In this document: piece after piece, positions 25,157 through 33,981 of the stretch
Position numbering within the stretch: the stretch's first letter is position 1
Layout: each line of letters begins with the position of its first letter
Source of the DNA: JANSYL01 sp963921255
Lineage (GTDB): Bacteria; Pseudomonadota; Alphaproteobacteria; Rhodobacterales; Rhodobacteraceae
Assembly: GCA_963921255.3 (NCBI GenBank)
Contig: CAWUEW020000001.1
Coordinates: 248,001-312,000 of the forward strand
Direction: 5' to 3'
Length of the DNA stretch: 64,000 bases
Translations under genes and position numbers: made by a program
Notes under the pieces: generated by a model
Database searches by the model: none
Seen by the model: the letters and a program-made list of their open reading frames with translations, nothing else
What the model was told of the DNA's origin: nothing

Positions 25157-26122
25157 TCAGGCCAATCCGGCGCGCAGACAGTCGTGCAGGTGAAGAAGGC
25201 CAACAGGGCGTGACGTGGCATCAACCGCGAAAAGCGCGGTGATCTTGTTTGCGGACATGATGGCCAGAGCCTCTGCCGCCAGATCCTGCGCGTCGACGAC
25301 CCGGGGGCTCTTGGTGGCGACCTGGCCGGCCGTCTGATCCATCAAACGGGTGATGTTGCGCCGCAAATCCCCATCGGAAATGACACCGACCAGGCGATCG
25401 CCGTCGGTCACGCCGACGATGCCAAATCCCTTCTCGCTCATCACGATCAGGGTATCGGCCATCGGCGTATCCTCCGCGACGAGCGGCAACTCCTCGGGCC
25501 CATGCATCAGTTGGGCCACCGTCGACAGGCGTGCGCCCAATTTGCCACCGGGATGGAATGTGCGGAAATGCTCGGGCTGGAACCCGCGCCGTTCCATGAC
25601 GGCCACGGCCAAGGCGTCCCCAAGGGCCAGCGTCAGTGTCGTCGACGTCGTGGGCGCCATTCCGATCACGCAAGCTTCGGGTGCGGGCGGCAGCACCAAC
25701 CGATAGTCGGCGGCTTGCATGAGTGTGCTGTCCTGCCGTCCCGAAATCCCGATCATGGGGATCTGGAACCGCGCAACATGCGCTACAAGATCGCGCAATT
25801 CGGCGGTTTCGCCGGAATTGGAGATCAAAACCGTCAAGTCGCCCGGGGTCACCATCCCGAGATCGCCGTGACTGGCTTCGGCCGGGTGCACGAAGGCCGA
25901 GGGCGTCCCGGTGGAGGCGAAGGTCGAACTGATCTTCCGTGCGATATGGCCAGACTTCCCGATGCCGGACAGGATCACACGACCCGAGGTCGCGAGAACG
26001 GCCTCAACCGCCGCTTCGAAATCCTTCGGTAGGGCCTGGGCCATCGCGGTCACGGCTTCGCCTTCAGTACGCAGGACGCGCTCGGCGGTGGCTCGGATGG
26101 CGGCTTTCTGATCGTCGGTCAT
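25157..26122 (-). CDS. kdsD: Arabinose-5-phosphate isomerase, KpsF/GutQ family
   Basis: Converts ribulose 5-phosphate to arabinose 5-phosphate, the first step of KDO synthesis for LPS or capsule. The 321-residue protein has an N-terminal SIS domain (GRVILSGIGKSGHIARKISST, SNSGETAEL) and two C-terminal CBS repeats. The family block HPAEASHGDLGMV is intact. It is convergent with the epimerase operon, 3 bp apart, and its context among nucleotide-sugar genes supports a surface glycan role. Confidence 0.94.
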   Translation of the reverse strand: MTDDQKAAIRATAERVLRTEGEAVTAMAQALPKDFEAAVEAVLATSGRVILSGIGKSGHIARKISSTFASTGTPSAFVHPAEASHGDLGMVTPGDLTVLISNSGETAELRDLVAHVARFQIPMIGISGRQDSTLMQAADYRLVLPPAPEACVIGMAPTTSTTLTLALGDALAVAVMERRGFQPEHFRTFHPGGKLGARLSTVAQLMHGPEELPLVAEDTPMADTLIVMSEKGFGIVGVTDGDRLVGVISDGDLRRNITRLMDQTAGQVATKSPRVVDAQDLAAEALAIMSANKITALFAVDATSRPVGLLHLHDCLRAGLA

Positions 26123-26221
26123 GGCTGTCCCATAACCGAAGGATCGCGGAATGGCGAGTGGTCGGCGGTTCCCCTAGGCGCGGGGGTCTGTCAGAACACA
26201 TGTAAGACCAAGAGGTGCCCC

Positions 26222-26662
26222 ATGAATCGTCGTTTCGGATCCCCGCCCATTCCCGGCCAGACCTACACCCCCCGCCCGGGCGTCTATGCCATCATCGAGG
26301 CCGGTGATGGGATCCTTGCGACCTTTCAGGAAGAGCCATGGCCCGAACTGCAGTTGCCGGGCGGCGGCATAGACCCCGGCGAAGCCCCGATCGTAGCGTT
26401 GCATCGCGAAGTGATGGAGGAAACGGGCTATCGCATCCATAGCGCGCGTCGCGTCGGTATGTTTCAGCGCTACACCTTCATGCCCGAGTACGATCTGTTC
26501 GCGCAGAAGCAGTGCCACATCTATCGGGCGAAACTTGGCCCGCGGCATGGTCCGCCGACAGAAGCGGGGCACTCGGCCGTTTTCTTGCCGTGGGACGTGG
26601 CCGTCGAAAAGCTTGCCGTTTCTGGCGATCGATACTTTGTCGCGCGGGCAATCGGCCTCTAG
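26222..26662 (+). CDS. NUDIX hydrolase
   Basis: A 146-residue single-domain NUDIX protein. The box reads GGGIDPGEAPIVALHREVMEETGY, with the catalytic REVMEE core complete. The N-terminus includes RPGVYAIIEAGDGIL, typical of the fold. The substrate cannot be predicted. It ends convergently with the PP2C gene in a shared CTAG (26659-26662) that supplies both TAG stop codons. The start is an ATG with AGAGG upstream. Confidence 0.9.
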   Translation: MNRRFGSPPIPGQTYTPRPGVYAIIEAGDGILATFQEEPWPELQLPGGGIDPGEAPIVALHREVMEETGYRIHSARRVGMFQRYTFMPEYDLFAQKQCHIYRAKLGPRHGPPTEAGHSAVFLPWDVAVEKLAVSGDRYFVARAIGL

Positions 26663-27984
26663 GCTTTGGCATCCGTTTCAACCTCGTCAGGCAGCGGCCG
26701 GATGTGATCGTCATCAGGATCGCGATAGTCCACAAGCAGAGCCGAGGCATCGTCGGGAAAGTTGTCGGTTCCGGCAAAATTGGTAAGTGCGCTGGAAAGT
26801 TGACCCAAAAAGGCTGGTCCGCTGGCGCCCGACAGACGTTGAAGCATGTGCTCCAATCCCTCTTCGTCCAACTGTTGCCCGTCCGGCCCGGGCAATTCCG
26901 TCAGCCCATCCGAATACATCAGCAACCGATCGCCGGGCTGCAAATGCACTTCTCTCGTGGTGTAGGTCGCTTCCTCGACCAAGCCGATGGGCAACCCGGC
27001 CTCGCCCACCAGATCTACCTGGCCGGACGCCCGCAGAACGATCGGGTGGGGGTGCCCCGCCTGTGTCATGCGCAGGATCCCCGTCGCGCGATTGAGGAAC
27101 CCGAGGCACAACGTGAAGTACCGATCCGTGCGCAATTCCTTGAGCAGCATCGAGTTGAGGCGCCACGCTGCCATGTCGGGGGGAAGGGCCGCAAGGCTTC
27201 CATCTTCGCGGCGCATCAGCGCGATGTTCTGATCCGGGGACGCATCGCTCAGGATACCGGCAATGCGGGCGGCAATCATGGCGGACGCCACGCCATGTCC
27301 GGACACATCAAGGCTGAACAGACCGATTACTTTGGGCGACACGGGGAAGAACCCGACCATATCGCCCCCGACATGCCCGGATGCTTGCAACCAAAGCGAC
27401 ACGTCCACGTTCCCAAAGCGCCGGAAGCGATCCTGCACCAAGGCCTGCTGCAGGCGGCGGGCCTCGTCGAGATCCTGGTCGAGCGCGGCATAAAGCCCCC
27501 GGATCTCGCCAAGCGCAGATGTCAGGAGGCTGTTCTTCTCGATGACCTCGCGTTGCATGGCGACGATCCGGGCGCCCGCATTCAGGCGGGCCCGCAGTTC
27601 CGGGGGGCGAACCGGCTTGTTGAGAAAGTCATTCGCCCCGGCCTCGAGGCCTTCGGTCAGCGCCCCTGTTTCGGATTTGGAGGTCAGCAGCAGGATATAG
27701 GCATAGTCGGCGCGCCCAGATTGGCGGAACGCGCGGCAAAATTCCGGCCCGGTCATCTCGGGCATCATCCAGTCGCAGATGATCAGCCCAATCCGCGGGT
27801 CCTGGGCTATGGCCAGCGCTGCGTTGGGGTCGCCACACGTCACAACCTCGTGCCCCCAGGTGCGCAAGAGCGACGACAGAAGATTCTGCTGTGCGCGGCT
27901 GTCATCGAGCACAAGCACCGTTTCTTTTGGCGCCTCAGGACTCTGAACGCCGCTGGTTGCTTCTGAATAGGCGAAGTCCGCCAT
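26659..27984 (-). CDS. Response regulator-fused PP2C (SpoIIE/RsbU-type) phosphatase
   Basis: A 441-residue signalling protein. The N-terminal receiver domain (residues about 22-135) has the acidic pair DD, phosphoacceptor D71 in CDWMMPE and K123 in NKPVRP. A probable coiled coil spans about 145-185. The C-terminal SpoIIE-type phosphatase contains SLDVSGHG at residues 225-231 and later metal-binding positions (DRLLMYSDGLTE, DDASALLVDY). Such proteins act on partner-switching anti-anti-sigma proteins. The ATG at 27984 has GGAG upstream. It is divergent from an Hpt protein gene, a plausible phosphodonor. No anti-sigma or STAS gene is adjacent. Confidence 0.92.
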   Translation of the reverse strand: MADFAYSEATSGVQSPEAPKETVLVLDDSRAQQNLLSSLLRTWGHEVVTCGDPNAALAIAQDPRIGLIICDWMMPEMTGPEFCRAFRQSGRADYAYILLLTSKSETGALTEGLEAGANDFLNKPVRPPELRARLNAGARIVAMQREVIEKNSLLTSALGEIRGLYAALDQDLDEARRLQQALVQDRFRRFGNVDVSLWLQASGHVGGDMVGFFPVSPKVIGLFSLDVSGHGVASAMIAARIAGILSDASPDQNIALMRREDGSLAALPPDMAAWRLNSMLLKELRTDRYFTLCLGFLNRATGILRMTQAGHPHPIVLRASGQVDLVGEAGLPIGLVEEATYTTREVHLQPGDRLLMYSDGLTELPGPDGQQLDEEGLEHMLQRLSGASGPAFLGQLSSALTNFAGTDNFPDDASALLVDYRDPDDDHIRPLPDEVETDAKA

Positions 27985-28144
27985 CCCAACTCCATCGCAA
28001 GGGTGGGTCGGTTGTGTCACGTCGTCCCTTAACGGCGCGTGAAAACTAAAATCCGATGTATCCCGTCGCGGACTGAAAGCGGTTGTTAAGCTTTGGTGGT
28101 GCACGCTCGACGCACGGGGCGAACACGAGGGTCAGAGGTGTGAG

Positions 28145-28468
28145 ATGATTGATTGGGACAGGTTGATCGATCTGCGAAATGACATCGGGGCTGAAAGCTT
28201 CACCGAGGTTGCGGCGCTTTTCGTGGCTGAACTGCAGGAGACACTCGACCGGTTGCTTGGCGCACCCGAAACGGCGAATGCCAGTGATTTTCACTTTTTG
28301 CGCGGCAGTGCCGCGAATCTGGGTTTCGTCGCAATGGCGGACGCTTGTGAGGTTGAAGAAGCCCGTTGCAAAGACAATCTCGCGCCGGACGTTGCGAAAA
28401 TTGCCCGCGTGTTTGAAGCGTCGCTTGACGTCGCGACCCGGCAGGTTCCGGAACTGGCCGCTGCCTGA
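28145..28468 (+). CDS. Hpt domain phosphotransfer protein
   Basis: A 107-residue single-domain histidine phosphotransferase. The conserved motif FHFLRGSAANLGF places the phosphorylatable histidine at H50, followed by the usual Lys/Arg-Gly-Ser. It is divergent from the receiver-PP2C gene across 160 bp, so the two may form a phosphorelay that controls the phosphatase. No histidine kinase lies nearby, so the upstream kinase must be elsewhere. Confidence 0.88.
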   Translation: MIDWDRLIDLRNDIGAESFTEVAALFVAELQETLDRLLGAPETANASDFHFLRGSAANLGFVAMADACEVEEARCKDNLAPDVAKIARVFEASLDVATRQVPELAAA

Positions 28469-28486
28469 CCGTACGCAGCGCGTGCC

Positions 28487-29734
28487 CTAGATCAGGAAAT
28501 CTGCGAGCACCTCATCCTCGGTTATGTCACGGAAGCCGAAGCCGCGGGTGACGACACGGTCGATCATGTCCTCGAAATTTTCGGCGTTGGCCGTTTCAAT
28601 CCCGATAAGCACGGACCCGAAGTTGCGCGAGTTCTTCTTCAGGTATTCGAACCGTGTGATGTTGTCATCGGGTCCAAGAAGATCGAGGAAATCGCGCAGC
28701 GCGCCGGGTCGCTGCGGCAGACGCAAGATGAAGTACTTCTTGAGGCCCTGCCAATTCTGTGCCCGCTCTTTCACTTCGGGCAGCCGCTCAAAATCGAAGT
28801 TTCCACCAGATGTGACGCACACGACGCGCTTGCCTTTGATCTGGTCGGCGATGTCGCCCAGAACATCCACCGACAAGGCGCCGGCTGGCTCCAGTACGAT
28901 ACCTTCCAGGTTCAGCATCTCCTGGATGGTGACGCAGATCCGATTTTCCGGGGCAATCAGAACACTGCGCGGCGCGATCCGCCTCAGCACCTCGAAGGTC
29001 CGGTCACCGATCCGCGCCACGGCTGCGCCGTCCACGAAGGTATCCGTGATCGGGATCGTTTGCGGGGCGCCGATTTTCAGGGCCGCTGTCAAGCTGGCGC
29101 CACCCGCGGGTTCGACAAGTGTCACGTCTGTTTCGGCACCGAGGGCCTTTAAGTACGAAAGCATTCCCGCCGACAAACCGCCGCCGCCCACCGGAAGGAT
29201 CAGGTGATCCGGCGGGGTGCCCAACGCGTCCACCATCTCAACCGCGACCGAGGCTTGCCCTTCGATCACATCGGGATCGTCGAATGGCGACAGGAAGTGC
29301 GCGCCCGTGTCGTCACAATAGGCTTTGGCCGCCGCAAGCGTTTCGTCAAAGAAATCCCCGGTGAGTTCGATCTCGACCGCATCGCCACCAAAGGTCTTGG
29401 TTTTCAGAATCTTTTGCTCGGGCGTGGTGACCGGCATGTAGATCCGCCCCTTCACGCCAAAATGGGCACAGACAAACGCCACCCCTTGGGCGTGGTTCCC
29501 GGCGCTGGCGCAGACGAATCGGTCGGCGTCGGGCGTTTCGGCGAACACTTTGCGCATGGCATTGAAGGCGCCGCGCAGCTTGTACGACCGGACCGGGCTC
29601 AAATCCTCGCGTTTGAGCCAGATATCCGCGCCGAAGCGCTCGCTCAGGTAGGCGTTGCGCTGCAAAGGCGTCGGCGGAAACAGGTCGCGCAGGGCGTCGG
29701 TGGCCGCACGGGCGGCTTGGGAAAAGTCCGTCAT
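28487..29734 (-). CDS. ilvA: Threonine ammonia-lyase
   Basis: PLP enzyme that deaminates threonine to 2-oxobutanoate, the first step toward isoleucine. The 415-residue protein has the PLP lysine K52 in SYKLRGAFNAM and the glycine loop PVGGGGLSAGM. A single C-terminal ACT-like regulatory domain (KYFILRLPQRPGALRDFLDLLG) makes it the short, one-domain form. The ATG at 29734 (MTDFSQ) is chosen; the upstream extension overlaps noncoding sequence. It is convergent with the Hpt gene, 18 bp apart. Confidence 0.95.
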   Translation of the reverse strand: MTDFSQAARAATDALRDLFPPTPLQRNAYLSERFGADIWLKREDLSPVRSYKLRGAFNAMRKVFAETPDADRFVCASAGNHAQGVAFVCAHFGVKGRIYMPVTTPEQKILKTKTFGGDAVEIELTGDFFDETLAAAKAYCDDTGAHFLSPFDDPDVIEGQASVAVEMVDALGTPPDHLILPVGGGGLSAGMLSYLKALGAETDVTLVEPAGGASLTAALKIGAPQTIPITDTFVDGAAVARIGDRTFEVLRRIAPRSVLIAPENRICVTIQEMLNLEGIVLEPAGALSVDVLGDIADQIKGKRVVCVTSGGNFDFERLPEVKERAQNWQGLKKYFILRLPQRPGALRDFLDLLGPDDNITRFEYLKKNSRNFGSVLIGIETANAENFEDMIDRVVTRGFGFRDITEDEVLADFLI

Positions 29735-29772
29735 GCCCCTGCCGTGCCTGAACGGTCTGCCGCTGTCCAGCC

Positions 29773-30573
29773 TCAGTTCAGCTGACGGCCTTCGACCAGA
29801 TTTCCGTAGAGCGTTGTCATGAGGGCAAGATTGACAAGGGTTTGAAGCCAAAATGCGACCAGTGTCAGCACGCCGCCAACCACACCGACGAAGCCAAGCA
29901 GACTGTTGATCATGAAGAAGACCAGGGGAATGAAAACGATCGGCAGCAAGATCGCACTCGACACCGGTTTGGTGGCCGACCAGCTGGCCCCCATCTTTAT
30001 GTACTCACCCAAGGCCGCGGATGGCAAAACAAGGCCGAGGCGCGTGAACACCCAGGTAAAGCCAACCGACGCCCCGATGGACAGGAACGTCAGCACACCG
30101 GGGGTCGGAGCCACGCTGACAATGATCCCGAACACGATGGAACCGGCGATCCCAAGCAGGATCATGATCAGCGCGAGCCGCAGAAGGGCGCCGATGTAGC
30201 TGCGGATCGTGGGCCAGTTCCACGCACCGGAAAACCCGTTTGCGTATTCCTCGAGCAAGACAAACCGGTGCCATCCGACCGCGGCCCACGAATAGAAGAT
30301 CAGGAAGATCGGGACACACACAACGAAGGCAATCACCATCTGCCGGAAAAAGGCCGCGGCCTCGGCCTCCGACGCGAACGGATTGCCACCGGCGGTGGTC
30401 AGGGACATCACCTCGAAAAAGGTTGGGCCGACAAGCGCGTAGACGACGACAGCGCAGAGCGCATAGCTCAGGATGATCGGCAGGACGGTAATCCGGGCCG
30501 CTTGTCCGAGATTGCCAAAAACCTGCTGCACCACATGTCGCAGCAACTGATACCCATAATCCACGTCGACCAA
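29773..30573 (-). CDS. Hypothetical multi-spanning membrane protein
   Basis: A 266-residue protein with about six hydrophobic segments (for example VLPIILSYALCAVVVYALVG, VVCVPIFLIFYSWAAVGWHRF, LALIMILLGIAGSIVFGIIV). I recognise no catalytic motif and cannot give it a family name. The conserved-looking WHRFVLLEEY after the second helix is a recurring feature of uncharacterised alphaproteobacterial membrane proteins. It lies upstream of ilvA on the same strand and divergent from argG. Confidence 0.75.
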   Translation of the reverse strand: MVDVDYGYQLLRHVVQQVFGNLGQAARITVLPIILSYALCAVVVYALVGPTFFEVMSLTTAGGNPFASEAEAAAFFRQMVIAFVVCVPIFLIFYSWAAVGWHRFVLLEEYANGFSGAWNWPTIRSYIGALLRLALIMILLGIAGSIVFGIIVSVAPTPGVLTFLSIGASVGFTWVFTRLGLVLPSAALGEYIKMGASWSATKPVSSAILLPIVFIPLVFFMINSLLGFVGVVGGVLTLVAFWLQTLVNLALMTTLYGNLVEGRQLN

Positions 30574-30586
30574 CCTCTTCGTTGCC

Positions 30587-30615
30587 TTGCCCCGCCTTTC
30601 AAAACCCGGTATCGC
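30587..30615 (+). promoter_or_regulatory. Candidate argG promoter
   Basis: TTGCCC and TATCGC are separated by 17 bp, 34 bp before the argG ATG. GC-rich consensus match only. Confidence 0.3.
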
Positions 30616-30648
30616 CCCGCCGTCAACGCTGAACCGTCGGAGAGATCA

Positions 30649-31881
30649 ATGAGCGCGAAATCCCTTGCCCCGAAAAAGGTCGTCCTTGCGTATTCCGGCG
30701 GGCTGGACACCTCGATCATCCTGAAGTGGTTGCAAACCGAATACGGGTGCGAAGTTGTGACATTCACCGCCGACCTCGGTCAGGGTGAAGAGCTGGAGCC
30801 GGCACGGAAGAAAGCCGAGATGCTGGGCGTGTCCGAAATCTACATCGAGGATTTGCGCGAAGAGTTCGTGCGCGATTTCGTGTTCCCCATGTTCCGGGCC
30901 AATGCGCTGTACGAAGGGCTCTACCTGCTTGGCACCTCGATCGCGCGCCCGCTGATCTCCAAGCGTCTGGTCGAGATCGCGGCAGAAACCGGTGCGGATG
31001 CCGTCAGCCATGGCGCGACGGGTAAAGGCAACGACCAGGTGCGCTTCGAACTGTCGGCTTATGCACTGAACCCCGACATCAAGGTCATCGCCCCCTGGCG
31101 GGAGTGGGACCTGTCGAGCCGGACGAAGCTTCTGGAGTTTGCCGAACAGAACCAAATCCCGATCGCAAAGGACAAGCGCGGCGAAGCCCCGTTCTCGGTT
31201 GATGCCAACCTGCTGCACACGTCGTCCGAGGGGAAGGTCCTCGAAGATCCGGGCGAGGAAGCCCCCGACTATGTGTACCGGCGCACCGTGCATCCCGAGG
31301 ATGCGCCGGATACGCCCGAGATGGTTGAAATCACCTTCGAACGCGGCGACGCCGTCGCCATCAATGGCGAAGCGATGAGCCTGGCCGCCATCCTGACCAA
31401 GCTCAATGAACTGGGCGGTGCGCATGGGGTGGGGCGTTTGGACCTTGTCGAGAACCGTTTCGTTGGGATGAAATCGCGGGGCATCTACGAGACACCCGGC
31501 GGCACGATCCTGTTGGAGGCCCATCGCGGCATCGAGCAAATCACGCTCGACAGCGGTGCGGGTCACCTGAAGGATTCGATTATGCCGCGCTATGCAGAGC
31601 TGATCTACAATGGCTTCTGGTTCAGCCCCGAGCGCGAGATGCTGCAGGCGCTGATCGACAAAAGCCAGGAACACGTCTCCGGGACGGTCCGTCTGAAGCT
31701 GTACAAGGGCGCCGTCCGGACCGTGGCGCGCTGGTCGGACCACTCGCTGTATTCCGAGGCGCATGTGACCTTCGAAGAGGATGCGGGCGCCTATGACCAG
31801 ACGGACGCGCAGGGCTTCATTCAACTCAATGCCCTGCGCCTGAAGCTGCTGGCGGCCCGCGACCGCCGGTTGCGCGACTGA
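30649..31881 (+). CDS. argG: Argininosuccinate synthase
   Basis: ATP-dependent ligation of citrulline and aspartate in arginine synthesis. The 410-residue protein has the P-loop-like PP motif AYSGGLDTS near residue 13 and the conserved blocks SHGATGKGNDQVRFE and LDLVENRFVGMKSRG. The start ATG at 30649 (MSAKSLAPKK) has GGAGAG 5 nt upstream. The same frame stays open for 800 bases further upstream, but that runs antisense to the membrane protein gene and is not coding. A good intrinsic terminator follows. Confidence 0.97.
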   Translation: MSAKSLAPKKVVLAYSGGLDTSIILKWLQTEYGCEVVTFTADLGQGEELEPARKKAEMLGVSEIYIEDLREEFVRDFVFPMFRANALYEGLYLLGTSIARPLISKRLVEIAAETGADAVSHGATGKGNDQVRFELSAYALNPDIKVIAPWREWDLSSRTKLLEFAEQNQIPIAKDKRGEAPFSVDANLLHTSSEGKVLEDPGEEAPDYVYRRTVHPEDAPDTPEMVEITFERGDAVAINGEAMSLAAILTKLNELGGAHGVGRLDLVENRFVGMKSRGIYETPGGTILLEAHRGIEQITLDSGAGHLKDSIMPRYAELIYNGFWFSPEREMLQALIDKSQEHVSGTVRLKLYKGAVRTVARWSDHSLYSEAHVTFEEDAGAYDQTDAQGFIQLNALRLKLLAARDRRLRD

Positions 31882-31889
31882 TCCAAAGG

Positions 31890-31910
31890 CGCGCCTGACG
31901 GCGCGTTTTT
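31890..31910 (+). terminator. Intrinsic terminator after argG
   Basis: CGCGCC (31890-31895) and GGCGCG (31900-31905) form a stem over TGAC, followed by TTTTT (31906-31910). It starts 8 bp after the argG stop codon. Confidence 0.85.
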
Positions 31911-32004
31911 CCTGCCTCGCCCCCATGCGGGGGCTCAGGCGGGCGCAGATGGCGATCGGATTGGCAGTCGGCTTCGGGCCGCGCGCGCAGTCAGGGGTGT
32001 TGGG

Positions 32005-32370
32005 TCAGCTGTCCGCGACGTGACGCCGGAAGGCGCGTTTGAGCATCTCCAGTTCATCGCGCAACAGGGCGATGTCAGCCCGGACATCTTCCGCCAGTGC
32101 GTTCCCGGCCATCAGGGTGATCCGGTCCAGGATCGCCCCCGAGGCAACGGACCGAAGCGACACCACTTGCACCCCTTCGCTTAGGACGGAGGCGGGGAGG
32201 CTCACGACCACCCGATGGGTTCCCGGAGCGGTGGGGTTCTCATGCAGGTCCGCCGTCGCCGCCACCTTGCCCTGGTGCAGGGCCTCGATCCCCTCACAGC
32301 GGGGTGCGGTCAGAACGCCCTCGTAGACCCCCCCCTGCAGCCGCACTTGCACCAGTGTTTCATCGTCCAT
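32005..32370 (-). CDS. Hypothetical protein (121 residues)
   Basis: A small cytoplasmic protein beginning MDDETLVQVRLQGGVYEGVL. It has a beta-rich N-terminal part and a C-terminal helix (DIALLRDELEMLKRAFRRHV) that could form a coiled coil. I do not recognise the family. It starts 9 bp after the DUF6478 gene on the same strand and is probably co-transcribed with it and the lipoprotein gene downstream of ilvD. Confidence 0.72.
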   Translation of the reverse strand: MDDETLVQVRLQGGVYEGVLTAPRCEGIEALHQGKVAATADLHENPTAPGTHRVVVSLPASVLSEGVQVVSLRSVASGAILDRITLMAGNALAEDVRADIALLRDELEMLKRAFRRHVADS

Positions 32371-32379
32371 GGCTGCCCC

Positions 32380-33156
32380 TCAGATATCCGCCCGCGGCGC
32401 ACGAAGAATGACCATGTCCCAAAGTGCGATCCGGTTCATCTCCGGGCCCTCCAGGATGAGGTCAAGCCAGGCCTTCTCCAGGCGTTTTTCGTTGATGTTT
32501 GCATAGGCCAGGTCGAACTCGGCCGTGCCGCGTTCTCCCTTGAAACTGACCTGTCGCACGATCTGGTCGGTGTTGGGCCCATGCTGAATGTTCAGCCGCG
32601 CATAGATTTCGGTCGGGTGTTCGCGTTCGACCGTCACATGCACGGCGACAAAGTGATTTCGCGTTAGCCCGTCAAGCGCGGCTTGGGGCAAATCCTGAAC
32701 CAGCGACAGGAAAGAACCGTCGAACCGGTAGACCTCGAGCACGAGGCCGAAGGTCGGACCGACAAGGCCGGACGGTGGCATATCCTGCCGGAGGCTGATG
32801 TCGGCGAATGTCCCGTCGTGGAACAGCGTTATCCCGCCGCCGACCTTGGTGGGTGAGGTGACGTCGACAATGCCCCGAGGACGGATTTCGTGACGCCACG
32901 GACCCGAACGTTCGGCCCAGTCACATTGGTCCGGGCGGGCGATGTTGTCGGGTCCATCGGTGCGCCCCAACAACTCGGATCGCAGCTTGGCCCCCATCTG
33001 GTCCAACTCAGTGCGGGTTTGATCGGCGGTCTTGATGGTTGCGCGCAGGTCTTTGACGCTGAGGGATTCCGGCGCTTCGGCCAGTTTCGCCAGCCGGCGT
33101 GTGGCCGTGGACGCACCGAAACGTCGCCCGAAAAAGCCTTGCCGATCCTGCCCCAT
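32380..33156 (-). CDS. DUF6478 family protein
   Basis: A 258-residue protein that resembles the DUF6478 family common in Rhodobacteraceae (MGQDRQGFFGRRFG N-terminus, a central ITLFHDGTFADISLRQD block and a C-terminal EMNRIALWDMVILRAPRADI). Function is unknown and I see no signal peptide. The ATG at 33154-33156 is preferred because GAAGGG lies 7 nt upstream; the only other in-frame start, a GTG at 33171, would overlap it. It sits between a lipoprotein gene and a 121-residue protein gene on the same strand. Confidence 0.8.
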   Translation of the reverse strand: MGQDRQGFFGRRFGASTATRRLAKLAEAPESLSVKDLRATIKTADQTRTELDQMGAKLRSELLGRTDGPDNIARPDQCDWAERSGPWRHEIRPRGIVDVTSPTKVGGGITLFHDGTFADISLRQDMPPSGLVGPTFGLVLEVYRFDGSFLSLVQDLPQAALDGLTRNHFVAVHVTVEREHPTEIYARLNIQHGPNTDQIVRQVSFKGERGTAEFDLAYANINEKRLEKAWLDLILEGPEMNRIALWDMVILRAPRADI

Positions 33157-33222
33157 GCGTCTGCCCTTCACAGCCCGATTTTTGTGTTTCGTGGAAAGAG
33201 CGGCCTGCGTCCCGCCGCCCTT

Positions 33223-33981
33223 CTAGCCGAGTATGCGTCGAAACAGGCCAATATTAAAGAGGGGTCTGGTGGTTGTACTGGGCGCAGGGCTGGGTTGCGG
33301 GGCCGGTGCTGTCTGAACCGGATCGGCAGTGGACACCGGCGCGCCTGAGTTGGCTGCCAGCATCACCTGAACGAACCGCGCGAGGGTCGCCTGATTTTGC
33401 GCGGCGCTCAGGCTGTGTCCCTCGACCCCAAGGACTGACAGGGTGGCAATCCGGCTGCCCACATCCATATAGGCGCGCCAGTATTCGTCCTGCACGCCAT
33501 CGATCGGCCCTTCGCTTGTGTCGCGGGCGTGGACATAGAACACGTCCCCCTCAATGGCCGTATCCAACAGGGTCACCGTGCTTGCATCCTGGCTGCGGCT
33601 CAGGAGCGTCAATCCACTCTCCGAGCGGAAGAACGCATCCATGTCGGACAGGTTGTTGCCAATCCGCCCAGGTTGTCCTGGCCCGGAGATGGCTGCCGTC
33701 AAAACCGAAGGCACCTGGGGTTGTGCGGCGCGCCGGGAATTCCGGATCGCGGCACAGTTGCCCAAAAGGACGAACGCGGTATCGCCGGCATCGCGCGTGC
33801 TGGTCGGATCGACGCAGTAGCCCTCTGGTCCGGTGACTACGATTGCGTCTGCCGTGACCGTGGCAGCACGCGGCGCGGCGTTCCCGCCGAAGCCGCCCCC
33901 GCCGAGGCCGACCCCTCCGCCGCAGCCCCCGAGACCAAGGGCTGCAACAAGGAGCAATGTTTTAGATGTCCATGTAGACAT
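33223..33981 (-). CDS. Putative lipoprotein
   Basis: A 252-residue exported lipoprotein. The N-terminus MSTWTSKTLLLVAALGLGGCGGG is a lipoprotein signal with lipobox LGGC, followed by a flexible Gly-rich stretch. The mature part has two cysteines (GYCVDP, GNCAAI) and a Pro/Thr/Ala-rich region before the C-terminus. No family is recognised. The start is ambiguous: ATGs at 33981 and 33993 both lie inside the last 30 bp of ilvD in another frame, so the gene is translationally linked to ilvD. Confidence 0.78.
   Translation of the reverse strand: MSTWTSKTLLLVAALGLGGCGGGVGLGGGGFGGNAAPRAATVTADAIVVTGPEGYCVDPTSTRDAGDTAFVLLGNCAAIRNSRRAAQPQVPSVLTAAISGPGQPGRIGNNLSDMDAFFRSESGLTLLSRSQDASTVTLLDTAIEGDVFYVHARDTSEGPIDGVQDEYWRAYMDVGSRIATLSVLGVEGHSLSAAQNQATLARFVQVMLAANSGAPVSTADPVQTAPAPQPSPAPSTTTRPLFNIGLFRRILG

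Noticed and set aside
28029..28043. Second CtrA-like half site (TTAA-N7-TGAA) between the PP2C and Hpt genes
   Set aside because: One mismatch in the second half and no TTAAC; too weak next to the exact box at 42072.
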